Positions 47,153-58,136 of a stretch of DNA of 64,000 nt are shown here, piece by piece. This stretch comes from Isoperla grammatica. Taxonomy: Eukaryota; Arthropoda; Insecta; Plecoptera; Perlodidae. The translations under genes and the position numbers were made by a program. The stretch spans positions 52,116,526 to 52,180,525 of the forward strand of contig OX246740.1 in assembly GCA_945910005.1 (NCBI GenBank), read 5' to 3'. The notes beneath the pieces were generated by a model. That model was given only the letters and a program-made list of their open reading frames with translations. It was not told where the DNA came from and did not search any database. Positions within the stretch are counted from its first letter, which is position 1. The number at the start of each line of letters is the position of its first letter.

Positions 47153-47464
47153 ATGCCGCGTTATTGTTGTGTTCCTAGATGCAAAAATAATGCTACAGTT
47201 CCTGGCATATCATTTCATTTGTTTCTCAAAGATGCGAAGCTAATAAAGATATGGGAAATTAAAATACGCCGCGACAGCAGAAGGAACCAAGCCGTTTCGT
47301 CAACAGTGACAGTGTGTTCTAGTCATTTCATCCCAACAGACTTGAGGGAAGCTGTAAACGGCAGCAAAAATTGCCTCAAGAAGGATGCAATCCCAAGCGT
47401 GTTAAGTTTTACTTCCCCAAGAAAGCTGAAAGCACCGAGGATCAGAGTTAATCGTTACAGTTAA
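47153..47464 (+). CDS. THAP-domain zinc-finger protein (103 aa ORF)
   Basis: THAP domains are C2CH zinc-dependent DNA-binding modules, shared with P-element-type transposases. The ORF is essentially one domain: MPRYCCVPRC at the start (Cys6 and Cys10 as likely ligands), FHLF core, invariant Trp34 (KIW), VCSSHF giving Cys55 and His58, and the closing motif KKDAIPSVL with Pro81. It is followed by a short basic tail (RKLKAPRIRVNR) and TAA. Full-length THAP proteins are usually longer, so this is a minimal protein, the first exon of a longer gene, or an exapted transposase DNA-binding domain. No transposase catalytic region is seen nearby. Confidence 0.85.
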   Translation: MPRYCCVPRCKNNATVPGISFHLFLKDAKLIKIWEIKIRRDSRRNQAVSSTVTVCSSHFIPTDLREAVNGSKNCLKKDAIPSVLSFTSPRKLKAPRIRVNRYS

Positions 47465-49283
47465 TTAATTAATTCATGAAAGTTAATAGTTACATAAATA
47501 GCCTGCACGCATAGGCAGGGCTAGGCCTAGACTAGAGGCTAGGAAAATGTAGGCCTACGCTAGGCTAAATCCAGCCAAAGCCCTAGTTTCAAAGACAGGT
47601 GACAGGTAGAGGCCCTACCTGTCATCTAGGCCCCAAGTAGGCGTGCATTATAGTGGCGGTAATATATGTCTGCATTATTATCTTTAAATCATGAATTCTA
47701 ATGTTTTACAAACTAGAAATATTAAACAGTAAACCGTGCATAATAGCAGACATATGAGTGCATCATTAATATAACTAAATTTACTAATTAAAAACACGTA
47801 GGTACACTTCTAGCCTTGACAAGAACAGTGCCTGCCACCTGATTTACAGCGGTCCAAAACTCTTTCAAAAAGGAAGGTACAAACAAGCTGTAACTTTCTT
47901 TGAGTAGCCTCTGGCTTCCTTCGTGACTAAAATACTTAAAAACTACACTCATCTCGAAATTTTTAAACAAATTTAAACATTTTCCCTAAGCGTGCTCCCG
48001 TAACAATAGCATGGGATCCATCGTTTTCTCAAGAATGTTTCCTCACTTCTCGCGCGCCATCTCTGGAGCGCGCGGGAAACTAAAATAAGCTCCTCCCATC
48101 GCAAGTCGTCAATCGAGCGGGAGGCGTGGTGCCGTGCCGTGCCGCGCTGCTCTCGCCGGCCCGGCCGCGTCACGTGTGTCGAACACTGTCGGGTACCTAC
48201 CCCACTGTAATCGGATACCTCCAGTAGCGTCAATGTGCGATTACTATTTCACGAAATACGCCCTAAAAATGTGTTGTTTTCTTGATTTTAAATTTAAAAA
48301 AATGATTTATTGTCTTCCTTGATTTTTAAATACATTTTTTTTTTATTGTGTTCCTAGTTATTTAGACGGAACATTTTCAGTAGAGTGCATTTATACCATT
48401 AATTATGTGGCTGCCTCTTTGCTATGACGGCTCCAAAGTCGTTCGTTTTCGTATCTGCCACGATAGCGCATTAAATCAATTTCAGAAGGGGGAAAAAAAG
48501 AAAAAAACAGCCCGAACTTGGAATTGAACTCTAAAAGAAATGATTACAGGAAAACAACGAAGGAGAAATTGTTTGTGTGTGCACTGGTGGTGGCTTGTCC
48601 GCAGTTGCGAGTACAGTGGATGTGAGCGCTTTCGCTTCTGGACGATTCTGTGACATCGAGGTTCGAGGTTCGAACCCACGATCCATTCCGTGGTAACAAA
48701 GAGTGTCCGGTGTAGAAGTATCAACTCCAGAATATCACAAAGAAGATGTAGATAACGTGATACAAGGCAATGCTGAGGGGGGTAGCGTCGTCTTCGTCGT
48801 CTCCGTCGTTGTCGTCATTGTCGTCGTCGTTGTCGTTGTCGTCGTTGTGGAGTAGCCAAGCGGTGGCCACGTACGTACACATAGTAAACTTCTCTCGGGA
48901 GAGGGGGGGGGGGGGTGAGATATATATTGTCGCATATCTTCTCTCTCATGTAATACTTTTTAAATTATTCAAAAACAAAATGTTGTGTGTCGGCAATCAC
49001 GCCGGGTGTCGTCTAGCGACAGGTATATACTTGTTGAACGGTGACGACGACGACAGTCAACCAAGGCTGTTCCCGAGCACATTGGCCCGTGTAGTCTGAT
49101 CAGCTGACTGACTGAAAGGTCCCACACATCTCTTTGTCTCTCTCTTAGTTGGAGAGTTCATAATACCTGACATCAACCGAGTCCCCCCCCCCCGCGGACC
49201 CCTCTCTCGCTGCCACTCATTCCTTATTAACGTCACCCCGGCTCGCGAGATCGATATCAAGCAAGCCGGGCCTACGTCGAGGA
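47465..49283. other. Non-coding with a TAGGC-rich cluster
   Basis: At 47500-47645 there are about ten overlapping variants of TAGGCCTA, TAGGCTA and AGGCCCTA. A 54-codon minus-strand frame (MSVVFKYFSHEGSQRLLKES, ATG at 47952) is of unknown meaning. Further on: a CpG-rich stretch at 48050-48200, a double T-arm motif near 48665, GTC/GTT repeats at 48780-48850 and a poly-G at about 48903-48914. Confidence 0.45.
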
Positions 49284-50190
49284 GTAGAGTAGAGGAAGCG
49301 CCCGCGGTCTTACTTTCGACACATGACCCGTGTGCATACCTGCATTGCACTGGCTGGGTCATAGGGGCGCCCGTTGTTGCCAGGAACAAGTAGTGGAGGC
49401 GCCCGCGGTCTTACTTTCGACACATGACCCGTGTGCATACCTGCATTGCACTGGCTGGGTCATAGGGGCGCCCGTTGTTGGCAGGAACGAGTAGAGGAGG
49501 CGCCCGCGGTCTTACTTTCGACACATGACCCGTGTGCATACCTGCATTGCACTGGCTGGGTCATAGGGGCGCCCGTTGTTGCCAGGAACAAGTAGTGGAG
49601 GCGCCCGCGGTCTTACTTTCGACACATGACCCGTGTGCATACCTGCATTGCACTGGCTGGGTCATAGGGGCGCCCGTTGTTGGCAGGAACGAGTAGAGGA
49701 GGCGCCCGCGGTCTTACTTTCGACACATGACCTGTGTGCATACCTGCATTGCCCTGGCTGGGTCATAGGGGCGCCCGTTGTTGCCAGGAACAAGTAGAGG
49801 AGGCGCCCGCGGTCTTACTTTCGACACATGACCGGTGTGCATACCTGCATTGCACTGGCTGGGTCATAGGGGCGCCCGTTGTTGCCAGGAACAAGTAGAG
49901 GAGGCGCCCGCGGTCTTACTTTCGACACATGACCTGTGTGCATACCTGCATTGCACTGGCTGGGTCATAGGGGCGCCCGTTGTTGCCAGGAACAAGTAGA
50001 GGAGGCGCCCGCGGTCTTACTTTCGACACATGACCGGTGTGCATACCTGCATTGCACTGGCTGGGTCATAGGGGCGCCCGTTGTTGCCAGGAACAAGTAG
50101 AGGAGGCGCCCGCGGTCTTACTTTCGACACATGACTTCTGTGCCTGCATTGCACTGGCTGGGGTCGTGTTCCCTACCCGTAGGGGCGCCC
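49284..50190. repeat. 101-bp minisatellite, nine units
   Basis: The anchor CCCGCGGTCTTAC recurs with exact 101-base spacing (49301, 49402, 49503 and so on to 50109). The first four units alternate between GCCAGGAACAAGTAGTGG and GGCAGGAACGAGTAGAGG ends, a 202-bp higher-order pattern; later units are homogeneous. The GC-rich unit contains GACACATGACC and GGGTCATAGGGGCGCCCG. Confidence 0.96.
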
Positions 50191-50324
50191 TTTGTTGCCA
50201 GGTAACAATTCCATGCATGTTAATCCTTAGCAACACCGGGCGCCCGGCTAGGGGACGAGTACGACTATGTATTCCAGCCGTATCTTATTGTTGATTTGTT
50301 TTCTTTGACTAGTTATTAATTAAG

Positions 50325-50655
50325 ACGAAATGCAGTCCACGTCCTTCTCATCTGTCCCTTTTCCTCCTCCTAATACGTCCTACTTGTCCCTGTCTTCCTA
50401 CAAACACCTCCCGACGTCGTATGCTCATAGTTGTTGTCGAGTACGTCGTTAAACAACAAGTAATTAAATCCGCCACGTTGTTGTTTTGATATATTTTTTT
50501 GACTAGTTATTACGACGAAATGCAGTCCACATCGTCCTCCGCTTTCTTTCCCTTTTCCTCCTCCTCCTCCTACTTGGCCGTTTCCTCCAAACATCCCCCC
50601 CTCCCCGCTCCCCGACGTCATGTCATAGTTGTCGAGTACGTCGTCAAATAACAAA
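50325..50655 (+). repeat. Dispersed repeat family D, two tandem copies (3 and 4)
   Basis: Two adjacent copies each read TAGTTATT, ACGACGAAATGCAGTCCAC, a CT-rich middle with CCCTTTTCCTCCTCCT, CCGACGTC, AGTTGTCGAGTACGTCGT and AAACAACAA (AAATAACAA in the second). The second starts about 180 bases after the first. Confidence 0.75.
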
Positions 50656-50771
50656 GTATCAAATCAATCAAGACACTCCTAGGGACGTAGCGCTGAGACT
50701 TCCAACACAATCATGACCTTGCACTGGACCAAAGATATTATAATATTCCCCGTCCACCGCCACCCTTATGG

Positions 50772-50774
50772 TCG

Positions 50775-50843
<69 letters not shown>
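50772..50843 (+). repeat. (TTG)n microsatellite, ~23 units
   Basis: Uninterrupted GTT/TTG trinucleotide run. Confidence 0.97.
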
Positions 50844-51862
50844 GATCAGTTGGCGGCGGTGTGAGAACTAATCGATCCGACGAGCGGGAGAGTGCATGAT
50901 TAATGATGTGCGACGACGACGGCGAGAAGAGAAGTGAAGAGAGGACGGCGATGAAGTGCCAAGAGCCAAGAGTTCGAGTCGAGACAAATTAAACCATGCA
51001 ATTTGTATGCGGATACGTAATGGGGTGGAGAGCGATCATCCCCCCCCCCCCCCTCCCACAATAGTCTTCTTTGCTTTTGTCTGATGGTCGTCGAACGCAC
51101 ACTCTGCAACGAACCAATCGAAATGAAGCCCTCTACGTTTGGCGTGGTCACAGAATCTGATTGGTTCGTTGACGTCCGTGTCGGGAATCCACCATCAACG
51201 GTCCAAGATTTTAGCCGCGGCGTGTCAACGACTGACGCAAAGACTACATTACCGACTTGTTCGATGATTGTTGGTAACATGTTGATAACTATGCAGTTCT
51301 ATTGAGACACAAATGCTCGTACGGGATTCGAGCCCGCGTCCATAGATTGGTAGTTTCGCCGTACTGCTCTACGGTGGACTCGTGTCCTGAATGTGAACCC
51401 TCGCTTGCCAACTAAACACTGCGCCGTAGTTCTCATGGGGTTCTATAGGTGTTTGCTTTAGCACCGCCCGTGTCCTCTGGGCTGGCTGCACTGGACCCAC
51501 CCCCACCCCCGTCTCTGCGCTCATTTATTTATATGTTTGACGTTTACGACCGTCGGGTCACACATATGACGTCGGCCGGCCGCAGTGTCGACTCTTACGA
51601 CAGGCAGAGCTACCCCCTCCAACCAACCATTTCTATCACGGATATAAACGCACTCCCTGTGTGTGCTATATGTGTATATTTGTCTCGTGGTGACGAAATA
51701 GCAGACACCGATAGTACCGACTTCGTTTTCTATCTAGATCTAGTTCCTAGCAATCTATACCTGAAACAGGTCAATTAGTTTTATAATTTACGAGCGTGTA
51801 TTGGAATTCTGAGACCTCTAATCAAAGTGGGCGTCACTAATGAGACGTGTGTACTCTGCTAT
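50844..51862. other. No gene supported
   Basis: Contains a C-run near 51040, a T-arm-like motif near 51313 (GATTCGAGCCC) and short unsupported frames. Confidence 0.4.
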
Positions 51863-52165
51863 AGTTGAGAAACTGTAAGAATGACGGCCCCCTCCTTATC
51901 CCCTCCACTGCTACCCGACCCCACTCAACTTCATGAAACAACAAACTGAACAACTGAAACAAACTGATTTTCAGTTACGTATTTCATTTTGTCAGGTTGT
52001 CACGGAGTTGAGGGGGAACAACAAACTGAACAACAAACTGAACAACTGAAACAAACTGATTTTCAGTTACGTATTTCATTTTGTCAGGTTGTCACGGAGT
52101 TGAGGGGGGTCGGGTAGCTGCGGAGGCGATATGGAGGGGGCCGTCATTCTTACAGTTTCTCAACT
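51863..52165. mobile_element. MITE-like element with long terminal inverted repeats (303 bp)
   Basis: The outer 33 bases (starting AGTTGAGAAACTGTAAGAAT) are perfectly inverted at the other end, and imperfect pairing continues to about 68 bases (CTACCCGACCCC against GGGGTCGGGTAG). The interior holds an apparently identical ~78-base tandem duplication ending GTTGTCACGGAGTTGAGGGG. No target duplication is obvious (flanks TAT and TTA) and there is no coding sequence. Confidence 0.88.
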
Positions 52166-52698
52166 TTACTAAACGGAACATCACATTTACGAATGTACGA
52201 AAGCACGTTTAAGAAACGTTTGTTGATTTTCGTTGCAACAGCCCCATGCATCTGAGCCCATTGGGGCAGAATTTTGACCAGGATGATTCTGACAGTCGTA
52301 CCGTAGGTGCGCCGAATTGAGGTTCTTTCTTTAATTCACAGTAAATTGTATACTATTGTCGTTGAAACAGCGTGTATGAGATCAGGATCTGCGGCCGGCA
52401 CACGTGTGCTCTCTGTCGCGAACACATGCTTGTGCGGTCTTCTCAAACACGTGTGTGTGTCGGGTAGCACGCACGTGGTTTACAGTACGAGTAACGAGTC
52501 TCGTCGTCGTGGTCTCACTCTCGCGCGCCTGAAAGTGAGACGACACCTGTTACGTACGTACGTCCTCGCCACAAGTAGACCGTGGCCGTCGCGGTCCTCA
52601 ATGGCGGTGTCGCGTTTCGCTCGCCCACGCGGTGTTGGCGCCCCGGGCACGTAGCCCACTCCACTCACGTCCCCCATCGATCGTATAATATGTCACCG
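52166..52698. other. No gene supported
   Basis: Mixed sequence with a CpG-rich end. Open frames lack splice or composition support. Confidence 0.4.
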
Positions 52699-52973
52699 AT
52701 AGAGGTGGCTCAGCGGTAAGACGCGAGACTCTAATTCGGGAGGTCGCCGGTTCGATTGCGGCCACCGGCAGTCCTGACTGAAGGTTTTTTCCGAGGTTTT
52801 CCTCAGTCGTAAAGGCGAATGCTGGGATTGAGTCCTACTATCAGCCCTCGGACAATCCTTCCCAACTATCCAAACACCCTAACAACCTAGTAAGTCACCT
52901 GAAGAGGGGCACATCAGGTAAAGCTGGTGTGCACCCTATAACGGGTGTTCCTACAAAAACTATTATTATAATA
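52699..52973 (+). repeat. tRNA-derived SINE, family A, full-length
   Basis: The tRNA-like head has an A box (TGGCTCAGCGG) and a B box (GGTTCGATTGC, one off consensus) closing with CCACCGGCAGTC. The body carries ACTGAAGGTTTTTTCCGAGG, AAAGGCGAATGCTGGGATTG and CACCCTATAACGGGTGTTCC. The tail is TTATTATAATA. Related copies are at 53034, 57271 and 63570, and probably 53890. Confidence 0.85.
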
Positions 52974-53033
52974 TCTCTGTGTGTCACTCTTACTCGCTTT
53001 GAGGCGATGGTAACGGGGTGTGTGACGTGATGT

Positions 53034-53219
53034 AATAATAATAATAATTTTTCGTAGGAATACCCGTTCTTTATAGGGTGCACACCAGCTTTACCTGATG
53101 TGCGCATCTTCAGGTGACTAACTAGGTTATTGGGGTGTTTGGATAGCTGGAAAGGAATGTCCGAGGACTGTTAGTAGGACTCAATCCCAGCATTCGCCTT
53201 TACGACTGAGGAAAACCTG
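53034..53219 (-). repeat. SINE family A, inverted copy, 5'-truncated
   Basis: Reverse complement of the neighbouring SINE from its tail to GAGGAAAACC, lacking the tRNA head as expected for incomplete reverse transcription. The two lie tail to tail about 60 bases apart. Confidence 0.85.
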
Positions 53220-53399
53220 TACACACCTCCCTTGGTTCCATACCGAGTGGACCTCCACCCCAATCTTATCTCGTATACACCAGAGTTTGACGAACGAGTT
53301 TCTTACCGATTTATTTGCTTAATATAATTTTGTTTTAATAACTTGAAACATATACCATCATCATTTGGCTTTCTTATAGGTTGAGTAGGTGTTTGTCTT

Positions 53400-53565
53400 T
53401 TACAATACGGGTTGTGTGTTCCGGGTTCGAATCCTGGCTTGGGTATGGATGGATGCCATATTTGTTTAATTATATCATCTTCTCAAATCACCCACACATC
53501 GTCTTGAATTAATTAGCATCGTTGCTCAAAAATGAGACGTAATGCCCAACTTATCATCATATTTG
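53400..53565 (+). repeat. SINE-like element, family B, diverged solo copy
   Basis: CCGGGTTCGAATCCTGGCTT followed by CACCCACACATCGTCTTG, GCATCGTTGCTCAAAAATGA and a TTATCATCAT tail, matching the unit inside the R repeats but in unrelated surroundings. Confidence 0.75.
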
Positions 53566-54377
53566 TCTCACAAGGTTTGACACTTAAAAGTCCTCTTACT
53601 GATAGAGTACTGAGCCACACGTATCCCCCCGCATTGGGATGAAGTGTACCTACGCCAGAACGTGGAGCGAGTGCATGTCTACGTCGAAGTCTATTACATT
53701 GCTAAATAATGTTCGTGACTGCTCCTCTGCCGTCCTTTTTCCAACCTGTCTTGAGAGCAAATTGTATTTTTCTATATCAATTTTGCTGCATAGTATAGAA
53801 TGTTTGCATCGGAATTGCGTGTGTGTGTCTCTCTCCAGTTTTATCACGCACGTACATATTCGTTCGGCTGTGTATAGTTGACAAGTTGGCTCCGATGGAA
53901 AGATTGTCGGTGACGAGAATCGAACCCGAATCAAGCGCCTCAGTTCTAAAGCGGAATCGAAAGCGGAATCGGGATCTCAACCATATAAATCATTACTACG
54001 ACATAAAGAATGTATTGTGAACATCTCCATAAGAACCATGTAAGTTAACGATTTTCGTATTGCGATTGCAATCCCGATACCGACAATTACTGTGCTTGCA
54101 TGGGGCTTGACACTGAGCCAGCCACCTGTACGGTTCCTAATAGTCTGTGTAGCTAGCAAGCCATACAACGTTCGTACAGGCGACTCCAAGAATGTGCTGC
54201 GTGGGCGTATTCGTCGCGATTCCCTGGAACCGTCCTTGATCCGATAAGATAGAGAGCGCGAGATTGTCACCTTCGAGCGACACACGACTGTGACGTCTAC
54301 CTCGCGTTGACGATAACCGAGTTGTTCTCGTGCGGCGCGTCTGTTTGTCTCGTCGGGGGTAGTCTACAGACGCAACG
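53566..54377. other. No gene; partial SINE A on minus strand near 53890-53960
   Basis: GACGAGAATCGAACCCGAAT is the reverse of a SINE A T-arm with the same following bases (TCACCGACAATC). The rest is unassigned. Confidence 0.4.
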
Positions 54378-54816
54378 CAGGTGGTTCTCACCCTTTTAGG
54401 TCCCACGACCCACGTGAGTGAGATAATTTGGAAACTTTCCGAAAAAATAAAATTTAAATTTTAAATGCCCTGCACGAGGAGTGATAAGTGAGCAGGCGCG
54501 TCGGAAGTATGCTTCACAGGGCGGGGGAGGGGGACGACTCATAATGATGTCTGGGGCAAAGCCCCAGCCTCCGAAAGGGGGGTACTTTGATGATTTATCT
54601 GCCTAAGTTCCCGGAAAATAAAATAACTCTATACATTGAGTAAATCAGGGGGGTGGCAATCTATCACTATGACCCCATGATTGGAACTTGGAAGTAATTA
54701 ATTTGTTTAGATTAGTAGACATATTTTTTAAGGTTAACTCTGAAATTTTTTGAATCGTCACGTCGACGACGCGACCCATTACACCCCCTTCGCGACCCAC
54801 CGCTTGAGAACCTCTG
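54378..54816. mobile_element. Possible hAT-type non-autonomous element (439 bp)
   Basis: Left end CAGGTGGTTCTCACCCTTTT and right end GCTTGAGAACCTCTG form an imperfect inverted repeat of the hAT CAGnGGTTCTCA type; GGTCCCACGACCCACG and CGCGACCCACCG continue the symmetry. The interior shares TCTGGGGCAAAGCCCCAGC with the element at 22314. I see no convincing 8-bp target duplication, so it is probably old. Confidence 0.65.
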
Positions 54817-55925
54817 ATGGTCCACAGTCCACACAGACACACTGACTGGAAGGACTGCTCGTCAGTGTGTGTTGTGTTTGTATGATGATGGAGAAGTCAT
54901 CACCCAGGGATCAGGAAGACGTCCCCCCCCCCCCCCCCCTCCCCCCCGTATCTTGTGTCTCTCTAGAGGGCGAGGAGACAATGGCATTGTTCTACGGCAC
55001 GTCGATGTAAACACCGCTGCGTGGCCTCGATATATACCTCGCTCGTTCGTCTTCGTTCACCCATTCATTACGGCACGCTCGATGTCGCACACTCTTGTCT
55101 CCCCCCCCCCCCCCCCCCCCCCGCGGGGAGGCCACCCTCTGCTCGACGACACAGTCCTGCCTGACCCCGTCTTCTGGCGTCACTCTCTGTACATTTACGT
55201 ATGACTTTAGGCGGATAGGGGGTCGGCCGGTATCCTCGAACTCCCGGCTTTAATGATTGTTTTGAACATTTACAATACATTCATTTTCTTAAAATTTGAG
55301 ATACTTGTACCTATTCATACATTTGTAGAGTCGGAAGTCGGTAACAGTCAACAGTATTTGACGCTTGTGAACAGTTTAACCAATGATTCCAAATCCTCCC
55401 GAAATATGTTCCTTATTACGCCACTGGATGTATTAATTCTCGTCATGTGGTTGAGAAGGTATATTTTTAGTCTCGTAGTGAGAGTATTGTATATAAATGT
55501 GTTAGAGAAGATAGGGTATAGGTGTGCTATACTTCGGGGGGTGACTTTACTTAATCAGATTAATTCATAAGTGTCACTCTTGACTCTAGCCCCCCTCGTG
55601 CTCCCTCCAGCCACCCCTCTCTGCACGTCGCTACAATACGTCATACCCCTCGTCGCTGTCACTATCTCGTGGGGCCCACCTCAAGATCTCCAGCGCCTCC
55701 CGCTCGTCTTGTCGTCCACCACAACATCCGCTTGTAAACATGACATGACTGCGTCGCTGTCGCTGTCGCTACCTAAACCAATGTGTGGTGTTGGTTCACC
55801 GCGGGCTCTCCCGGCTCGACCCAATCATTGTAAATGCTATTTTACCACTAATGAACTTCTTTCTTTCTCTCACTGTTTGACACTCAACATCACTCCTACA
55901 TGATCGTTTATAGCTTATTAGCTCG
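54817..55925. other. No gene supported; C-homopolymers
   Basis: C-runs near 54926-54948 and at 55101-55122. Frames are short or low-complexity. Confidence 0.4.
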
Positions 55926-56183
55926 GTTTTGTCGAGTTCGTATATCGGACACGATCTAAGCAGGTGAAAACCTGCTCGGTCTGCATATTATGTCCTTTCG
56001 GATGGGACGTACAGCCGATGGTCCCCTTTGGTACTTTTCGACAGAAGTAGGCTACGTGCCGGTACCAGACTTCCCCTCCTCCTTTCCTCATTATCATTCA
56101 TCAATCATCCCTCATCAGGCTAAAGAGGGCATTGTGCCCTACACTGGCCTTAATTGCAATAAAATAAATAAATAAATATGTGG
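55926..56183 (+). repeat. Retroposon 3' end with (AAAT)n tail
   Basis: CTTTCGGATGGGACGTACAG, GGTCCC, ATCCCTCATCAGGCTAAAGA, GGGCATTGTGCCCTACA and a terminal AATAAATAAATAAATA. The palindromic GGGCAT/GTGCCC stem followed by a short tandem A-rich tail is typical of SINE or LINE 3' ends. The boundary on the left is uncertain. Confidence 0.55.
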
Positions 56184-57270
56184 GTATCCGTGCTACTGCT
56201 GCTGCTGCTGTCAGAATTGATAACTTGTTTTTCGATACTATTGGCGTCTTAAAGATTTCAGAGGTTATCCAAAGGACACAAATTCGAGCAACTCTCGCAT
56301 GTACACCTATACTAAATTATGAGTAAAGTAACTAGTAAGACGCAGTACGAATTACGATGTTGCCGCCCTGAGATTGTCTCAGAGGTTGATGTGCTGATTG
56401 TGATTCCAGACGATCTGAGGTGGTTGAAATCTATTACGTTCGGGATTCGAGCCTATGCTCATTGGTTCCTGACGGGTATCTTCGCCCTATATATGCATAG
56501 AACACCGTCAACATCGAGATACAAACAAGATTAGGCGACCCGCGAATTGTCCAGTAGCTCTTTTCTCTTCGGTGAAGACAAACAGTATAATAATATTCGA
56601 CGGTTTCCGTCGTGAAAGTCGTACACATAGATTCCTTCCTCACTTCTCTGCCAGAATCTTGAACCAACAAGGAAAAAGTATGAGTTTACGAGACCGAGAG
56701 TGTATATTGCATAAATCAGGGGGGCCAGCCAGATTATAAATGCGAATTGAAGCGTGTGTGCGTGCGTGCTTACTCTTTGCGTAGGTCACTCACGTTGGCA
56801 CAAGAGTGACATAACGAATCGGCGAACTTTCAATTTCCGAACAGGATCTTGGCCGCTGCCAATTAGTCCACCACGTAGATACATGTTAACCAGACACGTC
56901 CACGCAAGTGTGTCCGTGTTAGTTTGGGTTTTGTAAAAACACCTCCTGAAAAAAAACCCGACGTTAATTTGTCACGTGATTCTGAATGAGTTTACTATAT
57001 TTCGCGCGCGTCAAATAAACCCTGACTATACACAGATTTCTCACACGATGATGGCGTTTTGATTGGCCACTCGCGACAATAACATGTAGACCATTGGTGT
57101 GTAGTGTCGTCTTGACTGAGTGTTTCTATCAACAAGTGCGCGCCGTGTTTACCTCTAAAATTATTACGTTGTAAATTTGTCTTGGGAATTCCCGTGTTTG
57201 TATGTTGGGTTATTAATTGCTTACCTAACTACCTGTTGTCCCTATGGGTGGGTGGGAATTTCCGAGAGGG
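56184..57270. other. No gene supported
   Basis: Short open frames only. A reversed T-arm-like motif lies near 56440. Confidence 0.35.
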
Positions 57271-57372
57271 GTGGCACTGTAGGACTCAATCCCGGCATTC
57301 GCCTTGTGACTGACGAAACTCTAAGAAAACTCCTTCAGTCAGAACTGTAGGTGGCGAGAATCGAACCCTTTA
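57271..57372 (-). repeat. SINE family A, partial, minus strand
   Basis: The minus strand reads GGGTTCGATTCTCGCCACC, GTTCTGACTGAAGGAGTTTT and AAGGCGAATGCCGGGATTGA, the central part of family A. Confidence 0.75.
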
Positions 57373-57983
57373 TTATCGCCGAAGTGCTGACAATGCACAT
57401 TGCTACGCCTTCCCCCCACCCCCACCCCACCCCCTCTCCTCCCCCACAATGACATAAACTACGAGCAGATACCGAACTCACGTACAAACTGAACGTTGTG
57501 ACACTATAAGTTATCACGACGGTTTACCGATAATGTCACATTCAGCGACGTGTTAATCGTGTGATACTATGAACTCAGGTCGTCGTCGGTTCAGCGGGCA
57601 GGTCGGGTCCGAACTGCGTTTAATCAAGGAGACTGGGTTCGAGTCTCGCATGGGTTGTTGGATTTTTTCTGGTCGTTCTCGGTCCCTCGTCTTGAATCGC
57701 GTACTCTGTCCTTCGTCCTCATATAATATATCTATAGCTAAGTCTCGTCTCTAGTATGTTGGCGACGATAAACGACAACATGCGTGAGTGTGTGTAACAA
57801 CAGTTGTGACTCCGTGAGGAGCTATTGCCTAATAGGCACAGATGTCCTTGTAGTGTAGTGTGCGCCTTCATAAACATTTATAAATAATTACAATAATTAA
57901 AAGCTCTACACGATTCTGTGATGGTCGTGCAAGTGCATACCCCCTTGAAGTCGTCTAGATCAACCTCGTTGCGAGAGTCTACG
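57373..57983. other. No gene supported
   Basis: C-rich patch near 57410-57445, forward T-arm-like motif near 57628 (GGGTTCGAGTCTCG). Nothing else. Confidence 0.35.
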
Positions 57984-58136
57984 GTCCGAATGCATAGTTC
58001 AGACTCAAGCCTTCCTCAACTCAGCCTCTCCTCAGCCTCGCCCCAACCACCAATCACAGAACAGCATTGCCATGCGGACGGCTCTGTGATTGGTGGCTAG
58101 GTGAGGAGGGCTTGAGTGTGTACTATGCATTCGAGC
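57984..58136. mobile_element. Foldback / MITE-like inverted repeat (~153 bp)
   Basis: Arms beginning CGAATGCATAGT pair with ACTATGCATTCG; the inner arms CCACCAATCACAGA and TCTGTGATTGGTGG are perfect. One arm carries about 20 extra bases (a CTCAGCCTC duplication), so the hairpin is asymmetric. No protein. Confidence 0.75.

Noticed and set aside
47788..47952. 54-codon minus-strand frame MSVVFKYFSHEGSQRLLKES downstream of the THAP ORF
   Set aside because: No homology recognised, short, and no conserved copy to test; mentioned only in the region note.
49284..50190. CRISPR-like regular repeat array
   Set aside because: Units are contiguous 101-base minisatellite copies without unique spacers, in an animal genome.
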